From the NCBI GenBank assembly GCA_028868855.1, contig JAGWTR010000001.1, positions 434,001-498,000 of the forward strand: a DNA stretch of 64,000 nucleotides, read 5' to 3'. Positions 1-8,960 of the stretch are shown piece by piece. Position numbers and translations under genes: made by a program. The DNA is from Burkholderiales bacterium. GTDB lineage: Bacteria > Pseudomonadota > Gammaproteobacteria > Burkholderiales > Burkholderiaceae_C. The number at the start of each line of letters is the position of its first letter. Position 1 is the first letter of the stretch. Under the pieces are notes generated by a model, which was given only the letters and a program-made list of their open reading frames with translations, was not told the origin of the DNA and did not search any database.

Positions 1-1098
1 GCCGACCTGCACCGGGGTCAGGCGTGCGCGTCCCCCGTCGACGGTGAACACCGCCATGCCGCCCTGAAGGCCTTCGCCTTGCGGCAACGGGAACACCGCG
101 CTCACGGGCACCCGCACTGCCTGCTCAGTGGTCATCGTCACGATGCGCACGCCGACGCGAAAACCGTCGCCGAGGGCTTGCCATTGCTCGGGCGGGCTGC
201 TGATGTCGATCAGGACTTTCACCCTTTGCTCTTCGACGCCGAGCGCCGATACCTTGGTGAATGCCGACGGCTCCACCAGGCGCACACGGCCCTCCAGGAG
301 GCCGGGGCCACCCCAGCGCTCAATCAATACGCGGCTGCCGGGGCGGGCTTGCAGGGCGTCGGTGGTCAGCAATTCAGCGACAACTTCTAGGTCTTTCGTA
401 TCGCCCAGTTCCAGCAAGGGCGTTCCGAGCGCCACGGCGGTCTCGCTGCTCTGCACGACGCGCAGCACGCGGCCGGCGGTGGGCGATCGCAGCGCGAAGG
501 CGCGTGACCCAAGTCGCTCGGGGCTGCGCACCGCCATGAGTGCGGCTTGCGCCTGTTCGACCTCGTGGCCGGCGATGTGGCGTTCTTGGGAGGCCGCCTC
601 AAGCTCCTTCTGCGCCGCCATGACGGCCAGTCGGTCGATGTCGAGTTTGGTGGGCGAGACGAAGCCTTGCCCTGCGAGTTGTTCGCTGCGCTTCACCTCG
701 TTCCTGGCCTGCTGCAAGGCGACCTTGGCACCTTCGACACGGGCGTTTGCGCGCTGCACCTGCGCCTGGGTGATTTCGACGCGCACCTGCTGCTCGCGCA
801 GAGTACGCTCGTCAACGATGGGGGCGAGCACGGGGGTCAAGGTCGCGACGACGGCGTTGGCGTCCACGGCATCGCCTTCGCGCAGGGTGATGCGGGTCAG
901 CAGCCCCGACAGGGGTGCCGAGACGACGTAGCGTTCGCGCAAGCGCGTTTTGCCCTCTTCATCGATGGTCGTCTCGAAGTGGCCTTGCGTCACCTTGGCG
1001 ACTTCCACCTCGATCGGCCGGGGCGCAAAGGCCCATGCCATCAATGCCACGGCGACGGTGGCGCCACCCCCCCAATAGATCCACGTCCGTTTTTTCAT
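1..1098 (-). CDS. HlyD-family periplasmic adaptor subunit of an ABC exporter (partial, 3' end beyond window)
   Basis: The frame opens at ATG 1098 and is still open at base 1, so 366 codons are visible and the C-terminus is missing. The start reads MKKRTWIYWGGG followed by a hydrophobic stretch, a single N-terminal membrane anchor. A biotinyl-lipoyl-like half, an Ala/Gln/Glu-rich coiled-coil hairpin (about residues 90-180), a second lipoyl half and a beta-barrel segment follow, which is the order of membrane fusion proteins. It starts one base after the stop of the FtsX-type permease, so the two are surely co-transcribed with the ATPase further upstream. Such adaptors link an inner-membrane ABC pump to an outer-membrane channel. 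The exported substrate cannot be told. A run of seven C/G near 1069-1075 lies in the signal-anchor codons. Confidence 0.88.
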   Translation of the reverse strand, partial: MKKRTWIYWGGGATVAVALMAWAFAPRPIEVEVAKVTQGHFETTIDEEGKTRLRERYVVSAPLSGLLTRITLREGDAVDANAVVATLTPVLAPIVDERTLREQQVRVEITQAQVQRANARVEGAKVALQQARNEVKRSEQLAGQGFVSPTKLDIDRLAVMAAQKELEAASQERHIAGHEVEQAQAALMAVRSPERLGSRAFALRSPTAGRVLRVVQSSETAVALGTPLLELGDTKDLEVVAELLTTDALQARPGSRVLIERWGGPGLLEGRVRLVEPSAFTKVSALGVEEQRVKVLIDISSPPEQWQALGDGFRVGVRIVTMTTEQAVRVPVSAVFPLPQGEGLQGGMAVFTVDGGRARLTPVQVG

Positions 1099-1099
1099 C

Positions 1100-3472
1100 C
1101 TAATCCCTTGTTTTCAAGGCGGCGACCATGTCGAGTTGGTCGATGCGTCGGCGCACCACGAAGGCGCTGGCCGCGCCAGCGGCCACCACGCACAAAGCGG
1201 ACCAGGCGTAGGTGCGTGCGCGGATCACCACCGGAAAGAAAAACTGGTCTGACTTGAGTAATTCCGTGATCAGGTGCGTCAGGCCCAGGCCGAGCACCAT
1301 GCCCAGCGGCAGCGCGATGGCGATGACGATGGCCAGTTCGCCCAGCAGCAGGCCCGAGACCTCGGCGCGGGTGAAGCCCAGCACCCGCAGGCTGGCCAGC
1401 TCCCAGGCGCGTTCGGCCAGCGCGATGCGCGCATTGTTGTAGACCACGCCCACCGCGATGATGCTGGCGAACACCGTGAGGACGGAGCTCATGATGCGCA
1501 CGTTGCGCGCGCTGATTTCTTCCATATTGCGCAGCATCGTGGCCTTGCTCCAGGCGCCGGCCACGCGGGGCAGGGCCTTGCTGGCTTCGAGCACCTTGAC
1601 TTCGCCGCCTCGCTCGACGGCCAGCGAGAAGCCGGTCGACACGTCGCCCTCGCCCAGGGCGCGGTTCAGCGCTCGGCGGTCCATGTAGGCGTTCAGGCCC
1701 ATCATCTCGCGCACCGTGGCGCTGACCTTCATCGGGAGCGTGCGTTCACGGCCTTCCAGCACCTCCACCTGCACGGTGTCTCCCACACGCAGCCCGAGCT
1801 TGTCGGCCAGACGATCCGTCAGCACCAGGCCGCGGCCGTCCAGCAGTGTTTCGCGCTGGGCGACGTCGATGATTCGGTAGAGGTCCGGGCGCGGCGCGTA
1901 ACCCCGGATCATGCTGCGCTCGCGGCGGTGGCCATGGATGAAGGTGACCGGCACGAAGCGTGAGGTCTCGACCATGGTCACGCCGGGCAGACGCGCCAGG
2001 TCATGCCGCACGCTGTCGTCGACTGCTTCGGACGTCCAGACCGTCACGTCGCCGCGCAGGCCCAGGGTGAGCTGGGTATCGATGACGACCTCAATCGCGT
2101 CGCGAATAAAGTTGCCCATGATCACGATGGCGATTGCCGCCGCCACACCGCCGATCGACAGGCCGGTGCGCACGGGGCGCCGCTCCATGTTGCGCATGAT
2201 CATGCGCAGGGCCGGGCTCATGCCCTGGATGCCCAATGCTTCCAGCAGCGTTCGGCGGTAGTGTCCGGGAGCCGGAGGGCGCATGGCTTCGGCCGGGGGG
2301 AGGCGCACGGTGGCGATGATGGCGTTGAGGGTGCCAAGCACCGCTGTGATCACCGTGATGCCGATGCTGACAAGCAGCAACCATGGGGCAATGCGATGCT
2401 CGAATCTGGGGAAGTGGAAAAACTCGGCGTAGAGCCCCGTGAACATCGTGCCCAGCCGGTCGCCGACGACAATACCCAGCGCCAGGCCCAGCAGAACGAT
2501 CAACATCACCAGCTTGAGGTAATGGGCACCGATGGTGCGGTTGGGGTAGCCTAGCGCCTTCAGGGCCGCGATCTGCTCACGTTGGGTCGATACCAGCCGC
2601 GACACAACGACGTTGAGCAGAAATGCCGCCACAGCCAGGAAAATGGCGGGCAACACGGTGCCCAGCACGCGCTGCTCCTTGATTTCGTTGTCGAGCATGG
2701 CGTGCGAGGTCTGGTCGGCGCGGCCATTGGCCTCGCGCCCGCCATAGGGAGAGAGCAGCCGTGTCAGGCCGTCGATCGCGACTTGTTCCGAGGCGCCGGG
2801 CGCGAGCTTCAACGCCACGCGGTTGAAGGCGCCTTGCATGTCGTAGGCAGCCGCCAGGGCCTCACGATCGATCCAGAATACGCCGAAGCCCCGCGTATCG
2901 GGCATGCCCCACAGGCCCGCGAAAATGAATTCCGGCGACAGCGCGGTGCCAGCCACCACCAGCGTGCGCTGCTTGCCGTTGATCAGCGCCTTGAGTTTGG
3001 CGCCGGGTGTCAACCGGTGTGCCTGCGCGAAGGCTTCGGAAACCAGCACGTCGATGCTACCGTCCGAGCGCGTGCCGGTGGTGCCTTCGAGTGCGTGACC
3101 CGTGCTCACCGTCACCAGGTTCATGCGTTGGCCGTTGTGCCGGTCCAGGCCGATCAACTGCCCGATGATCGGGTCGGGCAGTCCGGGGACCTCCACCCGC
3201 ACGATTTCTTCGAGCGTGGTTTGCGCGTCGGCCACGCCAGGGACGCCGCGCAAGGTTTCGGCGAGCGAGTTGGGGGCGCGCTTGACGCTGGCAAACACAT
3301 CGGCGAAGCGCCCTTCGGCGTAGAAGCGGTCGCGTGCCAACGCCAATGAGTCCACCTCCGACAGGTTGGCGATGAATCCCCCGATGCCGCTTGCCACCAC
3401 CAGTGCGATCGTCAGCGCCTGACTCCACATCAGGCGCAGGTCGCGCAGGATTTTTCGGTCGAGGGCTTTCAT
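1100..3472 (-). CDS. FtsX/MacB-type ABC transporter permease (790 aa)
   Basis: The protein begins MKALDRKILRDLRLMW and has one N-terminal membrane helix, a large extracytoplasmic domain, an FtsX-like helix group around residues 270-390, then a second helix/periplasmic/FtsX-helix unit ending near residue 785. This duplicated FtsX layout without an ATPase domain is usual for stand-alone permeases of lipoprotein- or macrolide-type exporters. I take ATG 3472: an upstream in-frame extension to 3766 would only re-read the overlapping ATPase gene in another frame. It lies 13 bases after the ATPase stop and 1 base before the HlyD start, giving an ATPase-permease-adaptor operon. Substrate unknown. Confidence 0.9.
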   Translation of the reverse strand: MKALDRKILRDLRLMWSQALTIALVVASGIGGFIANLSEVDSLALARDRFYAEGRFADVFASVKRAPNSLAETLRGVPGVADAQTTLEEIVRVEVPGLPDPIIGQLIGLDRHNGQRMNLVTVSTGHALEGTTGTRSDGSIDVLVSEAFAQAHRLTPGAKLKALINGKQRTLVVAGTALSPEFIFAGLWGMPDTRGFGVFWIDREALAAAYDMQGAFNRVALKLAPGASEQVAIDGLTRLLSPYGGREANGRADQTSHAMLDNEIKEQRVLGTVLPAIFLAVAAFLLNVVVSRLVSTQREQIAALKALGYPNRTIGAHYLKLVMLIVLLGLALGIVVGDRLGTMFTGLYAEFFHFPRFEHRIAPWLLLVSIGITVITAVLGTLNAIIATVRLPPAEAMRPPAPGHYRRTLLEALGIQGMSPALRMIMRNMERRPVRTGLSIGGVAAAIAIVIMGNFIRDAIEVVIDTQLTLGLRGDVTVWTSEAVDDSVRHDLARLPGVTMVETSRFVPVTFIHGHRRERSMIRGYAPRPDLYRIIDVAQRETLLDGRGLVLTDRLADKLGLRVGDTVQVEVLEGRERTLPMKVSATVREMMGLNAYMDRRALNRALGEGDVSTGFSLAVERGGEVKVLEASKALPRVAGAWSKATMLRNMEEISARNVRIMSSVLTVFASIIAVGVVYNNARIALAERAWELASLRVLGFTRAEVSGLLLGELAIVIAIALPLGMVLGLGLTHLITELLKSDQFFFPVVIRARTYAWSALCVVAAGAASAFVVRRRIDQLDMVAALKTRD

Positions 3473-3485
3473 GGTCGGTGCAAGC

Positions 3486-4208
<723 letters not shown>

Positions 4209-4436
4209 TCAGCCATCAATCGGCACGCCGCCCGCCCATCGACAGGCCCACATGTCCAGTAAGTCCTGGTTAAACGCTGCGACTGAGCTTTGCCACGAAC
4301 TCAGCATTTCGAGCTGGAGGCGCTGGGCCTGCATCAGGCTCTCGGTAACGGCCGTCGAATAGTCCACGGCGGCTTGAAAGCCCTCGGACATGTTGATTGG
4401 CGGCGGTGCACTGGGTGTGCTACTTGCATGGACCAT
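4209..4436 (-). CDS. small conserved-looking protein of unknown function (75 aa), phasin-like composition
   Basis: I do not recognise this gene with confidence. It has a good start (ATG 4436 with AGGAG about 8 bases upstream) and abuts the ABC ATPase gene. Residues 17-60 look like one amphipathic helix rich in Ala, Gln, Ser and Leu, resembling short phasins or granule-associated proteins. The end is distinctive: LDMWACRWAGGVPIDG. The SDR dehydrogenase 95 bases upstream resembles acetoacetyl-CoA reductase-like enzymes, which would fit a polyhydroxyalkanoate link, but this is inference. It could equally be a small accessory subunit of the ABC exporter. It has no signal peptide or membrane helix. 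Confidence 0.6.
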   Translation of the reverse strand: MVHASSTPSAPPPINMSEGFQAAVDYSTAVTESLMQAQRLQLEMLSSWQSSVAAFNQDLLDMWACRWAGGVPIDG

Positions 4437-4531
4437 GATGGCTCTCCTGGGTGACTTGCATTGGCCAGTCTATTCCGCTTGCGGCGCGTTGTCACCGATG
4501 ACGTTCACAACGCGCAGTGGCCGTGCCTGCT

Positions 4532-5278
4532 TCATCGTGCCAGGAAGCCTCCATCAACGGGGTAGTAGGCGCCGGTGATGAACGAGGCCCGCTTGGAACT
4601 CAGCCACAGCACCAGTTCTGCAACCTCGTCCGGTTCACCGAGGCGACCGATGGGGTGCAGGGCCACCAGCGAATCCCGGGTGGCAGGGTCGCTCTCCATC
4701 CCGGCGATCATGGGCGTGTGGATGAAGGCTGGCCCGACGGCGTTGATCCGAACACCTTGGGCGCTGTATTCGAGCGCGGCGGCCTTGGTGAGTCCGACCA
4801 CGCCGTGCTTGGCGGCGGTGTAGGCCGGTGCGTTGGCGAACCCAACCTGGCCCAGGATGGAGGCCATGTTGACGATGGCGCCGCGCGTCTTGAGCAACTG
4901 GGGAATCTGGTACTTCATGCAGTAGAAGACCCCGGACAGGTTGACCCCGATCACTCGCTCCCAGGCATCAAGGGGGTAGTCCGCCGTCGGCGCCATATCG
5001 CCTGAGATGCCGGCGTTGTTACAGGCCACGTCGAGATGGCCATAGTGCGCGATCACCCGTTCGACCAGCTTGTTGCAGTCCTCGGGACGGCTGATGTCGG
5101 CCGCGACGAAGATGGCATCCCCGCCCTGCGAGCGGATCATGGCGGCCGTTTCTTCGCCACCGTCGCGGTTGACGTCCGAGACGACGACATTGGCCCCTTC
5201 TCGGGCATAAGCCAGGGCGATGGCGCGGCCTATTCCCGATGAGGCCCCGGTGACCAAGCTGTTCTTGTCTTTCAACAT
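4532..5278 (-). CDS. short-chain dehydrogenase/reductase (classical SDR, 248 aa)
   Basis: Classical SDR features are present: TGASSGIG cofactor motif at residues 10-17, NNAG near residue 88, a catalytic Ser around 140 and YTAAK near 155-159, with typical length. Asp in VVSDVN after beta-2 favours NAD(H) over NADP(H). A strong ribosome site (AAAGGAG) precedes ATG 5278. It lies 38 bases behind the DUF883 gene and is probably co-transcribed with it under the FNR-like site at 5713-5726. The family includes 3-ketoacyl and acetoacetyl-CoA reductases, glucose dehydrogenases and many alcohol dehydrogenases. The substrate cannot be chosen from sequence alone. Confidence 0.9.
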   Translation of the reverse strand: MLKDKNSLVTGASSGIGRAIALAYAREGANVVVSDVNRDGGEETAAMIRSQGGDAIFVAADISRPEDCNKLVERVIAHYGHLDVACNNAGISGDMAPTADYPLDAWERVIGVNLSGVFYCMKYQIPQLLKTRGAIVNMASILGQVGFANAPAYTAAKHGVVGLTKAAALEYSAQGVRINAVGPAFIHTPMIAGMESDPATRDSLVALHPIGRLGEPDEVAELVLWLSSKRASFITGAYYPVDGGFLAR

Positions 5279-5316
5279 GACGAGTCTCCTTTCACTGCGC
5301 CCTCATGGGGCGCACA

Positions 5317-5643
5317 TCATCGGCGTGACGCCAGAAAGCCGATCAGCATGCCCGCCGCAGCGGCAATTCCCATGGCGCCGTAGGGGTGGGCGTGCACGGT
5401 CTGATTGGCCACACGTGCTGCCCGTTTGGCCCTGTAGCGAGCGGATTCTTCCACAGCGTCGAGTTGCTCGCGCATCTGCTGCACCTGCTCGACGAACTTT
5501 TCCCGTGCGGCATCGAATTTCTGGTCACCGCTCGTGCCCGCAGACTTGAGGAATTGGTCCGTCTCGTCGATCATGTGGCGCAGGCCTTGGGCCAGATCGT
5601 GTTTTCCGTTGCGGGCAGCCGTCGTGATTTTGGTGGTGTCCAT
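5317..5643 (-). CDS. DUF883 (ElaB/YqjD-like) membrane-anchored protein (108 aa)
   Basis: The protein starts MDTTKITTAARNG, has a long charged amphipathic helix (about 15-75), and ends in one C-terminal membrane helix, PYGAMGIAAAAGMLIGFLASRR, with small-residue packing. This is the DUF883 pattern of ElaB, YqjD and YgaM, tail-anchored inner-membrane proteins; some of these bind ribosomes or appear in stationary phase. ATG 5643 is chosen because AAGGA lies just upstream; an in-frame ATG at 5736 would run through the promoter region. The gene lies about 70 bases downstream of an FNR-like palindrome (5713-5726), suggesting low-oxygen or nitrosative control. Confidence 0.85.
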   Translation of the reverse strand: MDTTKITTAARNGKHDLAQGLRHMIDETDQFLKSAGTSGDQKFDAAREKFVEQVQQMREQLDAVEESARYRAKRAARVANQTVHAHPYGAMGIAAAAGMLIGFLASRR

Positions 5644-5712
5644 GATTTTTCCTTTTGCCGGGGATGAGGGGGAAAGCTCGACACCAGTGTCGTCCCAATC
5701 AGGGGAGGAGCT

Positions 5713-5726
5713 TTGACGCCCATCAA
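5713..5726. promoter_or_regulatory. FNR/DNR-type binding site upstream of the DUF883-SDR genes
   Basis: TTGAC-N4-ATCAA matches 9 of 10 informative bases of the FNR consensus TTGAT-N4-ATCAA. Its centre (5719.5) lies 76 bases before the DUF883 start codon. If it acts in class II geometry (centre at -41.5), transcription would start near 5678, and a poor -10-like hexamer GACACT (minus strand, 5691-5686) is at the expected distance. The site is seen directly; its function is inferred. Confidence 0.5.
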
Positions 5727-5751
5727 GTGAGGCCATCCGGTGCCGTCAGGC

Positions 5752-6381
5752 TCACTGGACCCTGTCATTGACGTTTGGCTCGACACCCTGCGCCTTGTTG
5801 GCGGCGTCCAGGTCGATCTTCAACCCAGGCACGGCGTTCACGATGCGGGTGAAGAGCGGCCGAAAATCCTCGGTTGGTTCATGCCCGGTGAGCGGGTCGC
5901 GATTGGCCGTGAAGGCCTCGTCCAGATCGTCCCAATCGCTTTGCGTCAACATGCGCTGAGCAAGCGGCATGACCTGCAACTCCTCAATCGCCATGTGGGC
6001 GAGGTAGAACTTCACATAACGCTCGGTCGCATGTTCGAAGCCCTGGCGGCGTGATTCGCCCATCATTTCGAAGCCCAGCAGGGCATGCTCCAGATCGCGG
6101 ATCTTGCGTTCGCCACGCGCGTGGTCCTCGTCCAGTTGATCGAAAATCTCGCGAGACAAAGGGGTGCGCGCACGCAGCTTTGGAAATAGCAGCTCAGATT
6201 CCTTGCGGTGGTGTCGCTGTTCCGGGAATTCGTCCAGATAGAACAACATGGCCCGCAAAGTCGAGAAGTCAGGCAAGGAGCCTTGCTGGCGGTGCTCAGC
6301 CAGCAAGCGCACAAGGGAGTGCAGCATGGCCGAGAGCGCCGCGTGCTCTTGTCGAATGATCCTCATCGTGGCGTGTGGCAT
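5752..6381 (-). CDS. hemerythrin HHE-domain protein (209 aa)
   Basis: The sequence carries the metal-ligand pattern of the hemerythrin fold: His in RQEHAAL, His near MLHSL, HxxxE in HHRKESELLFP, His in DEDHARGE and HxxxE in LAHMAIEEL, in a four-helix layout over residues 5-150. Such proteins bind O2 or NO at a non-haem di-iron site, or help repair iron centres under nitrosative stress. I choose ATG 6381 because GGAGG lies 7 bases upstream; longer in-frame starts lack this. A weak FNR-like sequence (6433-6446) lies upstream. It sits between the Met/Gly-rich protein and the DUF883 gene, both with better FNR-type sites, consistent with a low-oxygen or NO response. Confidence 0.88.
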   Translation of the reverse strand: MPHATMRIIRQEHAALSAMLHSLVRLLAEHRQQGSLPDFSTLRAMLFYLDEFPEQRHHRKESELLFPKLRARTPLSREIFDQLDEDHARGERKIRDLEHALLGFEMMGESRRQGFEHATERYVKFYLAHMAIEELQVMPLAQRMLTQSDWDDLDEAFTANRDPLTGHEPTEDFRPLFTRIVNAVPGLKIDLDAANKAQGVEPNVNDRVQ

Positions 6382-6491
6382 GCGAGCCTCCGAATCCAAG
6401 GCGCAGAGTCGCACCACGAACATCTCGTGGTGTTGTCTCAGATCAACCGAGTCGCAGTTGATTGACCCTGCGGCGCTGCATGGCCTGCGGA

Positions 6492-6878
6492 TCAGCGCTT
6501 CAGATGGGCGCAGGCGTCTCGGCGCGGCTGCGTGGGCATCGCACGCCCCTTTTCCTTGGCCCGTGCGACCATCTGCTGATGTTCCTTGTCCACGTAGGCC
6601 CTGCATTCATCGTAGTTGTTCATTGAACGCATCTTGGCCTGATGGTCTTTGCGTTCCTGCTCGGTCATCATGGTCCATCCAGACGTGTCGTCCATGCCCG
6701 GGCCGGCGCCAGGGCCATGCCCCATCATGCCGCGCCCGCCCGTGCCGCCTGGCCCGCCCATCATTCCATAGCCCGGACCACTGGCCCCTGGTCCGGCCGC
6801 AGGGCCGGGTTGGGCCGGCGCGTTACTGGCAAGCAATGCAAGGGCTGTGAGCACAGCCAGCAGGTTGATGGTTTCCAT
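6492..6878 (-). CDS. Met/Gly-rich secreted protein of unknown function (128 aa)
   Basis: The start METINLLAVLTALALLASNAPAQ is a signal peptide with a likely cleavage after APA (about residue 21). The next 40 residues are a low-complexity Gly/Pro/Met segment with repeated MMG and GPG units and a few His and Asp. The remaining third is charged and helical, with two Cys about 30 residues apart (ECRAYV and DACAHL). Met/His-rich secreted proteins often bind copper, but no defined family is recognised here. ATG 6878 has AAAGGAG upstream. The promoter region holds a perfect TTGAC-N4-GTCAA site at 6941-6954. Confidence 0.75.
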   Translation of the reverse strand: METINLLAVLTALALLASNAPAQPGPAAGPGASGPGYGMMGGPGGTGGRGMMGHGPGAGPGMDDTSGWTMMTEQERKDHQAKMRSMNNYDECRAYVDKEHQQMVARAKEKGRAMPTQPRRDACAHLKR

Positions 6879-6912
6879 TGATCGCTCCTTTGGGCGGTTG
6901 GGTGAGTCCCCA

Positions 6913-6954
6913 AAAATAGGCGCGTGGCTCATCGCTACCCTTGACGGATGTCAA
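6913..6954 (-). promoter_or_regulatory. class II FNR/ANR/DNR-type promoter of the Met/Gly-rich protein gene
   Basis: A perfect inverted repeat TTGAC-GGAT-GTCAA occupies 6941-6954 (centre 6947.5). On the minus strand a -10-like hexamer TATTTT occupies 6918-6913, its centre exactly 32 bases from the centre of the palindrome. That is the spacing of class II FNR-activated promoters, where the site is centred at -41.5. The predicted start is near 6906, leaving a leader of about 28 bases with the ribosome site. Sequence and spacing are observed; regulation by an FNR-family protein is inferred. Confidence 0.65.
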
Positions 6955-6985
6955 CCGCCGCCTTGCCCCTTGCCGCGCTACCGGC

Positions 6986-8299
<1,314 letters not shown>

Positions 8300-8302
8300 T
8301 CA

Positions 8303-8725
8303 TCACTCGCGTTGGCTGCGCAGCCAAGCAAGCAGCTCGGGGGCCGAGACGGCCCCCATGCGCCGCGCCACTTCCTGGCCGTTGCGAAAGAGCGCCAGTG
8401 TCGGAATGCTGCGGATGCTGTATTGCATGCTGAGTTTGGGCGATGCCTCAGTGTCGACCTTGACGAATCGCACCTGCGGCAATTCTTTGGCCGCCGCAGC
8501 GAACTGCGGCGCCATCATCTTGCAGGGGCCGCACCACTCGGCCCAGAAGTCCACCACCACCGGCGCCTCGGTGCCAGCGAGGTAGGCGGGCAGGGTGGCA
8601 TCGCTCAGGCTGATCGGCTCGGTCGGCAGCAGTGCCGCGCCGCAGCGACCGCACACGGGTTGGTCCCCCAGGCGATCGTCGGGCACGCGGTTTTTGGTGG
8701 TGCAGGATGGGCAGGCGAGTTGCAT
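8303..8725 (-). CDS. trxC: thioredoxin 2 (140 aa)
   Basis: An N-terminal zinc ribbon (C5xxC8 and C25xxC28) precedes a thioredoxin domain with the active site WAEWCGPCK, the hallmark of TrxC rather than TrxA. The cis-Pro is in SIPTLALF. ATG 8725 has GGAGG upstream. It is a cytoplasmic reductant of disulfides, and thioredoxins also reduce protein persulfides, which fits its place directly before sqr and behind the RND and DUF2892 genes. In many Burkholderiales trxC stands elsewhere, so the placement here is informative. Confidence 0.93.
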   Translation of the reverse strand: MQLACPSCTTKNRVPDDRLGDQPVCGRCGAALLPTEPISLSDATLPAYLAGTEAPVVVDFWAEWCGPCKMMAPQFAAAAKELPQVRFVKVDTEASPKLSMQYSIRSIPTLALFRNGQEVARRMGAVSAPELLAWLRSQRE

Positions 8726-8749
8726 GGCGGGCCTCCAGGTGCTGGGGGT

Positions 8750-8959
8750 TCAGACGCCGGGGCGCGCGCCGAGCTTGCGCATGATGGTTTCGAGCAGGCA
8801 CCACTTGGTCAGCGCGCTCTGGAGCAGGTTGGCGCCGACAAAGGCCGTGAAGGCCAGCCACCATTGGCTGACGAACACCGGGCTCCCAGGGATGCCCAGG
8901 GCCAGCGATAGCAGGATGAAAAGGCCAGCGAAAAAACGTACGAGTTGCCAGGATGTCAT
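8750..8959 (-). CDS. DUF2892 (YgaP-type) inner-membrane protein (69 aa)
   Basis: A small protein beginning MTSWQLVRFFAGLF with two hydrophobic helices (about 8-25 and 30-52) joined by a short turn. It resembles the membrane domain fused to rhodanese in YgaP, here without the rhodanese part. ATG 8959 with AAGGAGAT upstream is chosen; the start is one base after the RND permease stop, so it is translationally close to the pump. Stand-alone DUF2892 proteins are frequent beside sulfide- and thiosulfate-related genes, which fits trxC and sqr downstream. A single Cys (KWCLLE) lies after helix 2. Confidence 0.82.
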   Translation of the reverse strand: MTSWQLVRFFAGLFILLSLALGIPGSPVFVSQWWLAFTAFVGANLLQSALTKWCLLETIMRKLGARPGV

Positions 8960-8960
8960 G

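Noticed and set aside
6433..6446. FNR-like sequence TTGTC-N4-ATCAA upstream of the hemerythrin gene
   Set aside because: Only one half-site is good and no convincing -10 lies at the expected distance; mentioned as weak support only.
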